A stretch of 46,258 nucleotides of DNA from Flavobacteriales bacterium. Its GTDB lineage: Bacteria; Bacteroidota; Bacteroidia; Flavobacteriales_D; Crocinitomicaceae. A program made the position numbers and the translations under genes. The notes under the pieces were generated by a model. The model saw nothing but the letters and a program-made list of their open reading frames with translations. It ran no database searches and was not told the origin of the DNA. The DNA lies in the NCBI GenBank assembly GCA_947380375.1, contig CANCQX010000006.1:1-46258 (forward strand), written 5' to 3'. Shown here piece by piece: positions 17,089-27,035 of the stretch (its first letter is position 1; the number at the start of each line of letters is the position of its first letter).

Positions 17089-20000
17089 ATGAAATTAGTT
17101 TTATTTATAAGTACGTTATTATTTTCTTTTTTTGGGATTTCTCAGAATTTAACTTACCGTGTAAATGGTAAAATATCTAATAATGACACCAAAAAAATGG
17201 AAGCAGGTGTAACTGTATCATTTTTAAGTAATGGTAAGGTTTTAGCTTCCGTTGTATCTTCATCAAATGGGAAATACGATTTAAGAGCTGAAGGATTAAT
17301 GGGTGGGAACTTTCAGGTCACATATTCAAAACCTGGTTTTGTCACTAAAAAAGTAGGTTTTAATGGAGCTAAGATGACAGAAGAAGATATTCCAGCTGGA
17401 ATAGAATTTCCTTTACCAACTTTAGATATGGAGATATTTGCAGAAAGACCAAATGCAGATTTTTCATTTTTAAATTCCGAACCTGTAGCATCTTTTTTTT
17501 GGGATGAAACTCAATTAATTCTTAGTTATGATAAAGAATCAAGTGCAAAGACTAAAAAGAAAATAGAAGATTTATTGGCTTCAACTGTTCCGGCAACAAC
17601 ACCAGATCCATCAGATGCCAAATACCAAGCAGCAATCAAAGAAGGTGAGTCACTTTTTGTTCAAAAAAAATATGAACAAGCTTTAGTTAAATATGAAGAA
17701 GCTTCAGTTATTAAACCTAAAGAAACTCTTCCAATTTCCAAAATAAATGACATTGATAAATTGTTAAAGGCTCAAAAAAATGAACAGTTAGCAGGGCAAC
17801 AATTAGAAACCGAATATAAAAATTTAATTACTGCAGCTGATAATTTAAGAGATCAAAAAAAATATTCAGAAGCAATAATAAAATACAATGAAGCTTTAAA
17901 AAAGAAAGATGAATCATATCCAAAAAATGAAGTTACAAAATTAAATACATTAATAGCTGATCAGAAAGCTAAAGATTTACAGTTTGAAGCCCTAAAAAAG
18001 GAAGGGTTATTATTGGTAACTTCAAAAAAATGGAGTGAAGCAAAATCAAAATTAGAAGGTGCTATTGCTATTAAGCCAGATCCTGCAATTACTTTAAAAA
18101 TAAAGGAAATTGATTCTGAAATAGTTAAAGAGGCTTCACTTAAAGAAAAAGATGATAAATATAATTCAGCTATTAAATCAGGCGAAGATTTATTAATTGT
18201 AGGAAAATTATTAGAGGCAAAAGTAAAATTTTCTGAAGCAACTTTGATAGAACCAAATCAGGCTTTGCCTAAACAAAAAATTGCGGAGATTACTACTTTG
18301 ATTGCTAATCAAAATGCAAAAGAAACGGCAAACAATGAAGCAAAGGCTAAAATTGAAAAATTAATTTCTGAAGGAAATGCTTTATTCTCAAGAAATGATT
18401 TGACAGCATCAAAGTTAAAATTTGAAGAAGTTTTAAATGAGAATACAGGTAATAGTATTGCGACTTTAAAATTGAAAGAAATTAATTTAAAATTGGAAGC
18501 GGAGAAAGGTCAAGCTCAAAAAGATGCTGAATTTGAAACCTTAAAAAAAGAAGGGTTATTACTAGCGACATCTAAAAAATATCCTGAAGCTAAAGTGAAA
18601 TTACAACAAGCTCTTTCTATTAAATCTGATGGGGTTGTTAGTCAGAAGATCATAGAGATTGATAATGCAGTAAAAGAAAATCAAACACATTTAGCAATAG
18701 AAGAGGAATATAAAAAGTTAATAGCAGATGCGTCTAATTTGGAGATTTCTAAAAATTACGATGGGGCAATAACAAAATATAAAGAAGCTTTAATTAAAAA
18801 GCCTAACGAGATTTTACCTAAATCAAAGATTGCTGAAATAGAAAAAATAAAAACTGCATTAGCAAAAGAAGATGCTAACAAAGGTCAAGTTCAAAAAGAT
18901 GCTGAATTTGAAGTTTTAAAGAAAGAAGGTATGGCTCTAGCTGCGTCTAAGAAATACCTAGAAGCTAAAATAAAATTGGAGCAAGCAATTTTAGTTAAAC
19001 CAGATGTTCTCATTTCTCAAAAAATTGTTGAAATTGATAAAGCAATAAAAGATTCTCAAAGTCAAGCCAATTTGGAAGAAGAATTTAAAAAATTAATGGC
19101 TGAGGCAGCAAGTATGGAGGTCGATAAAAATTACGATGGTGCGATTGCAAAATATAAGTTAGCTTTAGTTAAAAAGCCATCTGAGTTGTTACCAAAAACA
19201 AAAATAGCAGATTTAGAAAAGTTAAAAAAAGCTTTAGAAAATCAGAACGTAGCAGAATCACAAAAACATGTAATTTATGATCAACATATTTCAATTGGAA
19301 ATAAAAATGTTCTTGAAAAAAAATACGATCTTGCTTTGGTAGAATATCAAAATGCTTTATTATCTAAGCCAAATGATAATGTTGCGCAAAATAAAATCGC
19401 AGAAGTAAAACAAATTTTAGATGATTTAAATAAAGCGAAAAGTGAAACTGATAATATAAAGAAAAATATAGATAAATTATTTTCAGATGCTGATCATTTA
19501 TTCAAACAAGAGAAGTATTTAGATGCTAAATTAATTTATGAAAAAATTCTTTCAATTGAATCTGATAATAAAAAAGCACTTCAACAAATTGCAGATTGTG
19601 ATCGATTAGAAAAAGCGAAAAGTTTGACTCAAGGGGATTCAGAATATAAAAAATTAGTGTCAGCGGCTGATAAAAAGTTTAATGAAAAGAATTATCTAAA
19701 AGCAAAAGAATATTACGAAAGAGCAGTGGTAATAAGAAATACAGACCCATATCCTAAACAAAAAATTGTGGAAATTGATAGGATTTTAAATCCAAAGCCC
19801 ATAGTTGTTGAAACTAAAACTGAAGTTAATATAGAGAAATTAGAGCCTTTAGGTTTACCATATTCAAAATCTATAATTGATGCAAAAGAAGAATTGAAAA
19901 AAGCAGAAATTGCAAGAGAAAACGCTCGTAATAGCGAATTAAAGAGTGGAATCAGTAATGTTAATGATAGAGCTTTAGAATTAGGAAATGAAAAACATCA

Positions 20001-21285
20001 AGAGCAATTACAAACTACAAAAAATGTGAATTTTGTTAATCAAGAAATAGAAAAATCGAATGACGATAAAAACGTTAGTCACCAAGATGTTATTGAATTA
20101 AATAAAAAAGTAAGTAAAGAACAAAGCGATTTTAATGACAATTCAAATATTCTAGAAAATAATGATCATTTTCAAATTCAAGATAAAATGGATTTGATCA
20201 TTCAAGATAACACAGCATTTAGTGATGATAAAAATTTATTATATGTGGTAAAAGGAGATCTAATAAAAAAATATAATACTGAATATTCCAATCAAATATA
20301 TATAAATTCTGAAAAATACGATGATAAAAATGTTACTTCGAAACAAGAAATTATTGATGTTGAACAAGTTATTTTTGAAAAACAAAAAGAAAATAAAGAT
20401 TCTAGAGTATTAGCTGAGGAAAGAATAGAAGCGTCTGTTAAAAAAACTGTTGAGAAATCAGATGATTTAACTAATACTGAGACTCGAGAAATATTAAATG
20501 TCAAAAGCCAAATAGTTAGCTCTGAAAAACTAATGACTGAAAAAAATGATAATGATGTAAAAAATTCTTCTGATATATCTGTTGATTTGTATGAAGTTAA
20601 AAATAATGTTCAAAAATCTGTTGATAATAGTGTTGAACATAAAACAGAAGAATCTAATATAGTAACTAATAAAATAGTTGACATAAATAAGAAGAACGCT
20701 GAGGAGAATGTTATTAATGAAGATAATCTTCAAAATTCTAATGAAAAATTAAAAGAGGCAAATAAAGTATTATTTGATAATACAAACGAAGAGTATAATA
20801 ATGAAATGGTTAAGTATTTAGCTAGTAAAAATAACATTAAAGGAAAAACAGATAAAATTAACGAATCAAATAATGCATCTAATGACAAATTAATCGAGCA
20901 TAATAGTACTTTAAAAGGGATGACAACATCGATTACTGAGGAAAACGGAAAACAGAATGATGAACAAGTTGATAAACATTTATCTGCGCAGCAGTCAATT
21001 CATGATAAAAAAGAAGATTTAAGTATAGATAAACCAGTTGTTGCTAATTCACTCGGTAAAGAATATCCTGAAGGAGTTTCACAAGAATCATTTACTCAAA
21101 ATGATGAAAATGGTTTAATGAAAGCAGTAATTACTCGAAGAATTGTTGTTGTAGGTGGAAAAGGTGATGTTTATGTTCGAACTCAAACATTAAGTACTAT
21201 TACTTATTCAAAAAATGGAAGCCCTTCGTCAGAACGAGTTTGGCAAAAAGAGACTCAAGGTCCAAATCTTGAAAAACATTTTTAA
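17089..21285 (+). CDS. Large secreted TPR-repeat protein with carboxypeptidase-like N-terminal domain
   Basis: This 1398-residue protein begins with a signal peptide (cleavage near FFGISQ). Residues about 20-100 form a carboxypeptidase-regulatory-like beta sandwich (YRVNGKISNN...SSSNGKYDLRAEG...VTYSKPGFVTKK). Residues about 178-900 hold 12 TPR-like units of 56-68 residues with a consensus like ...SKKYxEAxxKYxxALxxKPxxxxPKxKIxEIxxL. Residues about 905-1330 are Asn/Asp/Lys/Glu-rich, low in complexity and probably disordered or coiled. The last 50 residues form a compact conserved-looking end (VVVGGKGDVYVRTQTLSTITYS). It probably sits in the periplasm or on the surface as a scaffold. Its partner is unknown, and it is 27 bases ahead of mpl. 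Confidence 0.88.
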   Translation: MKLVLFISTLLFSFFGISQNLTYRVNGKISNNDTKKMEAGVTVSFLSNGKVLASVVSSSNGKYDLRAEGLMGGNFQVTYSKPGFVTKKVGFNGAKMTEEDIPAGIEFPLPTLDMEIFAERPNADFSFLNSEPVASFFWDETQLILSYDKESSAKTKKKIEDLLASTVPATTPDPSDAKYQAAIKEGESLFVQKKYEQALVKYEEASVIKPKETLPISKINDIDKLLKAQKNEQLAGQQLETEYKNLITAADNLRDQKKYSEAIIKYNEALKKKDESYPKNEVTKLNTLIADQKAKDLQFEALKKEGLLLVTSKKWSEAKSKLEGAIAIKPDPAITLKIKEIDSEIVKEASLKEKDDKYNSAIKSGEDLLIVGKLLEAKVKFSEATLIEPNQALPKQKIAEITTLIANQNAKETANNEAKAKIEKLISEGNALFSRNDLTASKLKFEEVLNENTGNSIATLKLKEINLKLEAEKGQAQKDAEFETLKKEGLLLATSKKYPEAKVKLQQALSIKSDGVVSQKIIEIDNAVKENQTHLAIEEEYKKLIADASNLEISKNYDGAITKYKEALIKKPNEILPKSKIAEIEKIKTALAKEDANKGQVQKDAEFEVLKKEGMALAASKKYLEAKIKLEQAILVKPDVLISQKIVEIDKAIKDSQSQANLEEEFKKLMAEAASMEVDKNYDGAIAKYKLALVKKPSELLPKTKIADLEKLKKALENQNVAESQKHVIYDQHISIGNKNVLEKKYDLALVEYQNALLSKPNDNVAQNKIAEVKQILDDLNKAKSETDNIKKNIDKLFSDADHLFKQEKYLDAKLIYEKILSIESDNKKALQQIADCDRLEKAKSLTQGDSEYKKLVSAADKKFNEKNYLKAKEYYERAVVIRNTDPYPKQKIVEIDRILNPKPIVVETKTEVNIEKLEPLGLPYSKSIIDAKEELKKAEIARENARNSELKSGISNVNDRALELGNEKHQEQLQTTKNVNFVNQEIEKSNDDKNVSHQDVIELNKKVSKEQSDFNDNSNILENNDHFQIQDKMDLIIQDNTAFSDDKNLLYVVKGDLIKKYNTEYSNQIYINSEKYDDKNVTSKQEIIDVEQVIFEKQKENKDSRVLAEERIEASVKKTVEKSDDLTNTETREILNVKSQIVSSEKLMTEKNDNDVKNSSDISVDLYEVKNNVQKSVDNSVEHKTEESNIVTNKIVDINKKNAEENVINEDNLQNSNEKLKEANKVLFDNTNEEYNNEMVKYLASKNNIKGKTDKINESNNASNDKLIEHNSTLKGMTTSITEENGKQNDEQVDKHLSAQQSIHDKKEDLSIDKPVVANSLGKEYPEGVSQESFTQNDENGLMKAVITRRIVVVGGKGDVYVRTQTLSTITYSKNGSPSSERVWQKETQGPNLEKHF
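18508..19257 (+). repeat. Tandem 375-bp duplication inside the TPR gene
   Basis: Two adjacent copies, starting at 18508 and 18883 (exactly 375 bases, 125 codons apart), each encode a pair of TPR units. Both open with KGQ(A/V)QKDAEFE(T/V)LKKEG and continue through SKNYDGA or DKNYDGA to KIAxxEK. They are far more alike to each other than to the other units, so this pair arose by a recent in-frame duplication. Confidence 0.8.
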
Positions 21286-21312
21286 ATTCAAAATTGATAA
21301 AAATTTAACATC

Positions 21313-22677
21313 ATGAATGTACATTTCATAGCAATTGGCGGAAGTGCCATGCATAATCTAGCAATCGCTTTAAGTCGAAAAGGGATAAATGTAACAGGAT
21401 CTGATGATGAAATTTTTGAACCATCTCGAACACGTTTAGAGAAACAGGGTATATTGCCGAATTCTATTGGCTGGAATTCGGAGCTAATTACTCATGACTT
21501 AAATGCTGTGATTTTAGGAATGCATGCAAGGGAAGATAACCCTGAATTATTAAAAGCAAAAGAATTAAATATTCCTATTTATTCTTACCCAGAGTATTTG
21601 TACGAGCAAAGCAAAGAAAAAATTCGAGTTGTAATAGGTGGAAGTCATGGTAAAACAACAATCACTTCAATGATTTTACATGTAGTTAATGAATTAGGAT
21701 TAAATGTTGATTACATGGTTGGTGCTCAATTAGATGGTTACGACTGTATGGTTAAGCTAACAGAAGATGCACCTATAATGCTGCTAGAAGGGGATGAATA
21801 TTTAAGTTCCCCGATTGACAGACGGCCAAAATTCCATTTATATAAACCATCAATCGCAATTTTAAGCGGGATAGCATGGGATCACATTAATGTATTTCCA
21901 ACAATTGATAATTATATTGAACAATTCGATATTTTCTGTCAGAAAATTGAAAAAGATGGTGTTTTAATATACAATACGGAAGATATTGAAGTGAAAAAAT
22001 TAGGTGATAAATATTCAGGTAAATTAAAAACAATTCGATACAAGACCCCTAGTTATGAAGTAACAGAATTTGGGACACGTTTCTTTTATGATGAAAAACA
22101 TTATGACTTGCAAATTTTTGGAGGACATAATCTTCAGAATTTAATGGGAGCAATGAGAGTCGGAGAGGCAATGGGAATTAACCCTCACACTTTCTTTCAA
22201 GCAATTACATCTTTTACTGGAGCGGGGAAACGATTACAAAAAGTAGTTGAAAATAAATCATTTACAATGTTTAAAGATTTTGCCCATTCTCCTTCAAAAT
22301 TAAAAGCAACGACAACTGCTGTAAAAGAGCAATTTAAAAATAGAAAAGTAATTGCTTGTATGGAGTTACATACTTTTTCTTCTTTGAAAAAAGAATTCCT
22401 ACCGCATTATAAAGGAGCAATGGATAAAGCTGATGAAGCAATTGTATATTTCAACCATGATGTCGTAAAACATAAAAAACTAGAACCTATTTCAGAAGAG
22501 ATGGTATTAGATGCTTTTGGTGGGAAAGTTAATGTAATGACTGAAACTAATGATGTTTTAAATTATATAAAAAATACAAATTGGAAGGATTCAGTTTTAT
22601 TAATGATGTCTTCAGGAACTTTTGATGGTATAAATTATGAAGAACTAGGGGAAGAAATATTAAAAGATACAAATTAA
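21313..22677 (+). CDS. mpl: Mur ligase, Mpl type (UDP-MurNAc:tripeptide ligase)
   Basis: Mpl joins UDP-N-acetylmuramate to L-Ala-gamma-D-Glu-meso-DAP tripeptide recovered from wall turnover. The 454-residue protein has the N-terminal Rossmann-type VHFIAIGGSAMHNLA and VTGSDD, the P-loop GGSHGKTTITSM (about 114-125), the lid and ligand segments LLEGDEYLSSP and ILSGIAWDHINVFP, and a C-terminal domain with FKDFAHSPSKLKATTTAVKE. The length fits Mpl (about 455) and the substrate loop is Mpl-like rather than MurC-like. The adjoining secreted TPR protein suggests an envelope setting. A MurC role cannot be fully excluded. Confidence 0.85.
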   Translation: MNVHFIAIGGSAMHNLAIALSRKGINVTGSDDEIFEPSRTRLEKQGILPNSIGWNSELITHDLNAVILGMHAREDNPELLKAKELNIPIYSYPEYLYEQSKEKIRVVIGGSHGKTTITSMILHVVNELGLNVDYMVGAQLDGYDCMVKLTEDAPIMLLEGDEYLSSPIDRRPKFHLYKPSIAILSGIAWDHINVFPTIDNYIEQFDIFCQKIEKDGVLIYNTEDIEVKKLGDKYSGKLKTIRYKTPSYEVTEFGTRFFYDEKHYDLQIFGGHNLQNLMGAMRVGEAMGINPHTFFQAITSFTGAGKRLQKVVENKSFTMFKDFAHSPSKLKATTTAVKEQFKNRKVIACMELHTFSSLKKEFLPHYKGAMDKADEAIVYFNHDVVKHKKLEPISEEMVLDAFGGKVNVMTETNDVLNYIKNTNWKDSVLLMMSSGTFDGINYEELGEEILKDTN

Positions 22678-22724
22678 TAAATCGATTATATAGTTATATT
22701 AAATACTAAATAAATGTTAAAATT

Positions 22725-22760
22725 AAAACTAGGCTAACTATAGGTTAGCCTAGTTTTTTT
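22725..22760. terminator. Bidirectional intrinsic terminator between mpl and the thiolase gene
   Basis: A 14-bp stem, AAAACTAGGCTAAC (22725-22738) and its exact complement (22744-22757), encloses loop TATAG. It is flanked by As on the left and a T run on the right, so it can stop transcription from both converging genes. Confidence 0.92.
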
Positions 22761-22776
22761 ATACTCAATAACTTGA

Positions 22777-23955
22777 TTAGATATTCTCAATTATAATCGC
22801 AGAAGCACCACCTCCACCATTACAGATTGCAGCACCGCCAATTTTACCATTATTTTGTTTCAGTACATTGATTAAAGTTACAACAACTCTAGAGCCAGAA
22901 TTCCCAAGTGGGTGACCCAAAGAAACAGCTCCACCATTTACATCAACTTTTGATGGATCTAAACCTAAAATTTTAGTATTAGCCAAACCAACTACAGCGA
23001 AAGCTTCATTTAATTCCCAAAAATCAACATTATCTGTTGTTAAACCTGCTTTAGCTAATGCTTTAGGAATCGCTAAAGATGGCGAAGTTGTAAACCATTC
23101 AGGAGCTTGCGCAGCATCGGCATAACTTCTGATTTTTGCAATTGGCGTCAAGCCGTGTTTTTCAACAGCTTCTTTTGAAGCTAAAATAAGTGCTGAAGCT
23201 CCGTCGTTTAAAGTTGAAGCATTAGCGGCAGTAATTGTACCATCTTTATCGAATGCAGGTTTTAAAGAAGGGATTTTATCTAAAAATACATTTTTATATT
23301 CTTCATCTTCAGAAATTAAAATCGCATCTCCTTTTCTTTGAGGAACTGAAACCGGTACAATTTCATTTGTAAATTTTCCAGCCTTCCATGCTTCAGCAGA
23401 TTTAATATAAGAAGCTACAGCGAAATTATCTTGATCTTCACGTGTAAAACCATATTCTTTAGCACAAAGTTCGGCACAATTTCCCATTGGAACTTTACTA
23501 TAAGCATCTAGTAAACCATCTTTGGTAATACCATCTAATAAATTAATATTTCCAAATTTTGTTCCATTTCTTCCTTCTAAATAATGAGGAACTTGAGACA
23601 TATTCTCCATTCCACCTACAACAACTATTTCATTATCACCAGCAATTATAGATTGAGCACCAATCATAATCGATTTCATTCCAGAAGCACATACTTTATT
23701 TACAGTTGTACAAGGAACATTTTGACCTAAACCTGCCCCTAAAGCAGCTTGACGAGCAGGAGCTTGCCCATTGCCAGCTTGTAATACATTACCCATAAAA
23801 ACTTCATCAATTAATTCAGCTTTTACATTTCCCTTTTCGAGTGCACCTTTAATCGCTGTAGCACCTAAACTTGTTGCTGAAACAGAAGATAAACCACCTA
23901 AAAAAGAGCCCATTGGAGTTCTAACAGCCGCAACAATATATACTTCTTTTATCAT
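22777..23955 (-). CDS. Acetyl-CoA C-acetyltransferase (thiolase)
   Basis: This 392-residue type II thiolase condenses two acetyl-CoA to acetoacetyl-CoA or runs the reverse cleavage. The nucleophile Cys is in TVNKVCASGMKS (about residue 89), the catalytic His in GGAVSLGHPLGNSG and the second Cys in ICNGGGGASA. I chose the ATG at 23955 because MIKEVYIVAAVRTPMG is the family start. Length and motifs are those of AtoB-type biosynthetic or degradative thiolases. It is a lone gene here and converges on mpl. Confidence 0.94.
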   Translation of the reverse strand: MIKEVYIVAAVRTPMGSFLGGLSSVSATSLGATAIKGALEKGNVKAELIDEVFMGNVLQAGNGQAPARQAALGAGLGQNVPCTTVNKVCASGMKSIMIGAQSIIAGDNEIVVVGGMENMSQVPHYLEGRNGTKFGNINLLDGITKDGLLDAYSKVPMGNCAELCAKEYGFTREDQDNFAVASYIKSAEAWKAGKFTNEIVPVSVPQRKGDAILISEDEEYKNVFLDKIPSLKPAFDKDGTITAANASTLNDGASALILASKEAVEKHGLTPIAKIRSYADAAQAPEWFTTSPSLAIPKALAKAGLTTDNVDFWELNEAFAVVGLANTKILGLDPSKVDVNGGAVSLGHPLGNSGSRVVVTLINVLKQNNGKIGGAAICNGGGGASAIIIENI

Positions 23956-24124
23956 GATATTTAGATTTAACACATTTAATTGTTTGCTAAAATAAGAATT
24001 TATTTCTTGTTAAAATTTAAATTTATTAGTTGAAAGGAGTTATTTTTTTGTTAATACACTTGTCTGAAATTCAATATTTAATAGATATTTACGAAAATTG
24101 TTAAAAACAAGCGTGAATTTTAAG

Positions 24125-24153
24125 TTGAAAAACAAACTCTTTTAGTAATTTTG
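24125..24153 (+). promoter_or_regulatory. Promoter of carB
   Basis: TTG at 24125-24127, an 18-base spacer, then TAATTTTG at 24146-24153 match the Bacteroidota pattern. The predicted transcript has a leader of about 55 bases before the carB ATG. Confidence 0.65.
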
Positions 24154-24181
24154 CGCGAATTTGGAGAATATTTTTCCGAAC

Positions 24182-24211
24182 ATGAAACTAAAAAAAATTA
24201 AAGCGCTTTAA
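24182..24211 (+). promoter_or_regulatory. Leader mini-ORF with an AAAGCGCTTT palindrome ahead of carB
   Basis: In the predicted leader, ATG at 24182 opens a nine-codon frame reading MKLKKIKAL and stopping 3 bases before the carB ATG. The same stretch has the perfect palindrome AAAGCGCTTT (24200-24209). Either could help control initiation of carB by coupling or by a small stem. It may be chance; no known attenuator is recognised. Confidence 0.3.
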
Positions 24212-24214
24212 AAG

Positions 24215-27031
24215 ATGCCAAAAAACAATTCTTACAAATCTATTTTAATAATAGGTAGTGGTCCAATCGTTATAGGACAAGCATGTGAATTTGATTACGC
24301 TGGCTCTCAAGCAGCAAGATCATTACGTGAAGAAGGAATTGAAGTAACTATTATCAATTCAAATCCGGCAACAATTATGACGGATACTGTAATTGCTGAC
24401 AATATTTATTTACAACCTTTAGAGCCTGAAAGTATTATTGAAATATTGAAGCAACATAAAATTGATGCTGTTCTTCCAACAATGGGTGGGCAAACAGCTT
24501 TAAATTTATGTATTCAATGTGATGAAATGGGTATTTGGGAAGAATACGGAGTTGAAATTATCGGTGTTGATATCAAAGCAATTGAAATTACAGAAAATAG
24601 AGAAGAATTTAGAGAATTGATGTTGAAAATTGGAATTCCAATGGCACCTCAAAAAACAGCTAAATCTTTTTTAGAAGGTAAAGAAATTGCACAAGAATTT
24701 GGTTTTCCATTATGTATTAGAGCATCATTCACTTTGGGTGGAGCAGGAGCTTCGATAGTTCATGATCCAAAAGATTTTGATGATTTATTAGATCGAGGTT
24801 TACAATTATCACCTATTCATGAGGTAATGATTGATAAGGCTTTATTAGGATGGAAAGAATTTGAATTAGAATTATTACGTGATTCAAATGATAACGTAGT
24901 TATTATCTGTTCAATTGAGAATTTTGATCCAATGGGAATTCATACTGGTGATTCAATTACAGTTGCTCCAGCAATGACTTTATCCGATCATACTTACCAA
25001 CGCATGCGTGATATGGCTATTCATATGATGCGTTCAATAGGTAATTTTGCAGGAGGTTGTAATGTTCAATTTGCAGTTTCTCCTGATGAAAAAGAAGATA
25101 TTATTGCAATTGAAATTAACCCACGTGTTTCTCGTTCTTCTGCATTAGCTTCAAAAGCAACAGGTTACCCTATTGCTAAAATTGCATCAAAATTAGCTAT
25201 CGGTTATCATTTAAATGAACTAGACAATCAAATTACAAAAACAACATCTGCTTTATTTGAGCCGACTTTGGATTATGTAATTGTAAAAATACCACGTTGG
25301 AATTTCAATAAATTCCCTGGAACAGATCGTAAACTTGGACTTCAAATGAAGTCAGTTGGTGAGGTTATGGGTATTGGAAGATCTTTTCAAGAAGCGCTTC
25401 AAAAAGCTTGTCAGTCATTAGAAATCAATAGAAATGGTTTAGGTGCTGATGGAAAAGAATTAACGAATCAAGATGAAATTTTACATAGTTTAGAGTTTGC
25501 TAGTTGGAATCGTTTGTTCCATATTTATGACGCAATTAAATTGGGAATTCCATTCAAGAAAATTGTTGAAAAAACAAAAATTGATATTTGGTTCTTAAAA
25601 CAAATTGAAGATTTAATTAAACTTGAGCGTAAAATTGAAAAATTCCATTTAGAATCTATTCCTAAAGAATTGGTTTATGAAGCGAAGCAAAAAGGTTATG
25701 CCGATAGACAAATTGCACATTTACTTCGTTGTTTAGAATCGGAAGTCCATAAAAAAAGAGAGGAATTTAACATTAGAAGAGTTTACAAATTAGTTGATAC
25801 TTGCGCTGCTGAATTTGAAGCTAAAACTCCTTATTACTATTCTACTTTTGAATACGAAAATGAAAGTGTAAGTTCTGATAAAAAGAAAGTTGTAATCCTC
25901 GGTTCTGGTCCAAATAGAATTGGTCAAGGTATAGAATTTGATTATAGTTGTGTTCATGGTGTTTTAGCTGCTAAAGAATGTGGTTACGAAACAATAATGA
26001 TAAATTGCAATCCTGAAACTGTTTCTACGGATTTTGATACGGCTGATAAATTATATTTTGAACCCGTTTTTTGGGAACATGTTTACGATATTATAAAACA
26101 TGAAAATCCAGAAGGAGTTATAGTTCAATTAGGTGGACAAACAGCTTTGAAAATGGCTGAAAAGCTTGAACGTCATGGAATTAAAATCATCGGAACTAGT
26201 TTTGAAGCATTAGATTTGGCTGAAGATAGAGGGAGATTTTCCAAAGTATTAGAGAAAAATAATATTCCTTTTCCTAAATACGGGATTGTTGAAAGCGCAG
26301 AACAAGCATTAGAATTATCAGATGAATTAGGGTTTCCATTATTAGTTCGACCTTCCTATGTATTGGGTGGACAAAAAATGAAAATTGTTATAAATAAAGA
26401 AGAATTAGAGCACCATGTTGTTGATATTATCAATGAAATGGGAGCGAATCAAATTCTTTTAGATCATTTTATTGGCGGCGCAATTGAAGCAGAAGCTGAT
26501 GCTATTTGCGATGGAGAAGAGGTATATATAATAGGAATTATGCAACATATTGAGCCAGCAGGAATTCATTCAGGAGATTCATTTGCTGTTTTACCTCCTT
26601 ATAATTTAGGGGATTTTGTAATTCAACAGATAGAAGATATTACTAAGAAAATTGCTGTTGAATTAAAAACAGTAGGTTTAATGAATATTCAGTTCGCAAT
26701 TAAGGATGATAAAGTATACGTAATAGAAGCAAATCCTAGAGCTTCTCGTACAGTTCCTTTTATTGCAAAAGCATATAATGAACCTTATGTAAATTATGCA
26801 ACTAAAATAATGTTAGGAGCTAATAAGGTAAAAGATTTCAATTTTAATCCTCGTAAAGAAGGTTATGCAATTAAAATTCCTGTTTTTTCATATGAAAAAT
26901 TTCCTGATGTAAAAAAAGAACTAGGTCCAGAAATGAAGTCTACAGGTGAAGGTATCCGATTTATTAAAAATTTGAAAGATCCTTATTTTGTAAAAATTTA
27001 CTCTGAGCGTAATTTATATTTATCAAAATAA
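24215..27031 (+). CDS. carB: Carbamoyl-phosphate synthase large subunit
   Basis: CarB makes carbamoyl phosphate from bicarbonate, ATP and ammonia passed from CarA, feeding pyrimidine and arginine synthesis. The 938-residue protein has two ATP-grasp halves: residues about 1-400 (ILIIGSGPIVIGQACEFDYAG...MGGQTALNL...IEINPRVSRSSAL) and about 550-935 (VVILGSGPNRIGQGIEFDYSC...LGGQTALKM...IEANPRASRTVPF), with an oligomerisation region between. It ends after KIYSERNLYLSK, about 135 residues short of the E. coli enzyme, so the C-terminal MGS-like allosteric domain is absent. I recall a similar length in other flavobacteria. carA is not adjacent. Confidence 0.97.
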   Translation: MPKNNSYKSILIIGSGPIVIGQACEFDYAGSQAARSLREEGIEVTIINSNPATIMTDTVIADNIYLQPLEPESIIEILKQHKIDAVLPTMGGQTALNLCIQCDEMGIWEEYGVEIIGVDIKAIEITENREEFRELMLKIGIPMAPQKTAKSFLEGKEIAQEFGFPLCIRASFTLGGAGASIVHDPKDFDDLLDRGLQLSPIHEVMIDKALLGWKEFELELLRDSNDNVVIICSIENFDPMGIHTGDSITVAPAMTLSDHTYQRMRDMAIHMMRSIGNFAGGCNVQFAVSPDEKEDIIAIEINPRVSRSSALASKATGYPIAKIASKLAIGYHLNELDNQITKTTSALFEPTLDYVIVKIPRWNFNKFPGTDRKLGLQMKSVGEVMGIGRSFQEALQKACQSLEINRNGLGADGKELTNQDEILHSLEFASWNRLFHIYDAIKLGIPFKKIVEKTKIDIWFLKQIEDLIKLERKIEKFHLESIPKELVYEAKQKGYADRQIAHLLRCLESEVHKKREEFNIRRVYKLVDTCAAEFEAKTPYYYSTFEYENESVSSDKKKVVILGSGPNRIGQGIEFDYSCVHGVLAAKECGYETIMINCNPETVSTDFDTADKLYFEPVFWEHVYDIIKHENPEGVIVQLGGQTALKMAEKLERHGIKIIGTSFEALDLAEDRGRFSKVLEKNNIPFPKYGIVESAEQALELSDELGFPLLVRPSYVLGGQKMKIVINKEELEHHVVDIINEMGANQILLDHFIGGAIEAEADAICDGEEVYIIGIMQHIEPAGIHSGDSFAVLPPYNLGDFVIQQIEDITKKIAVELKTVGLMNIQFAIKDDKVYVIEANPRASRTVPFIAKAYNEPYVNYATKIMLGANKVKDFNFNPRKEGYAIKIPVFSYEKFPDVKKELGPEMKSTGEGIRFIKNLKDPYFVKIYSERNLYLSK

Positions 27032-27035
27032 TTCA

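Noticed and set aside
22725-22760. Operator or recombination site from the long perfect palindrome
   Set aside because: Its place between converging genes, A/T flanks and small loop fit an intrinsic bidirectional terminator.
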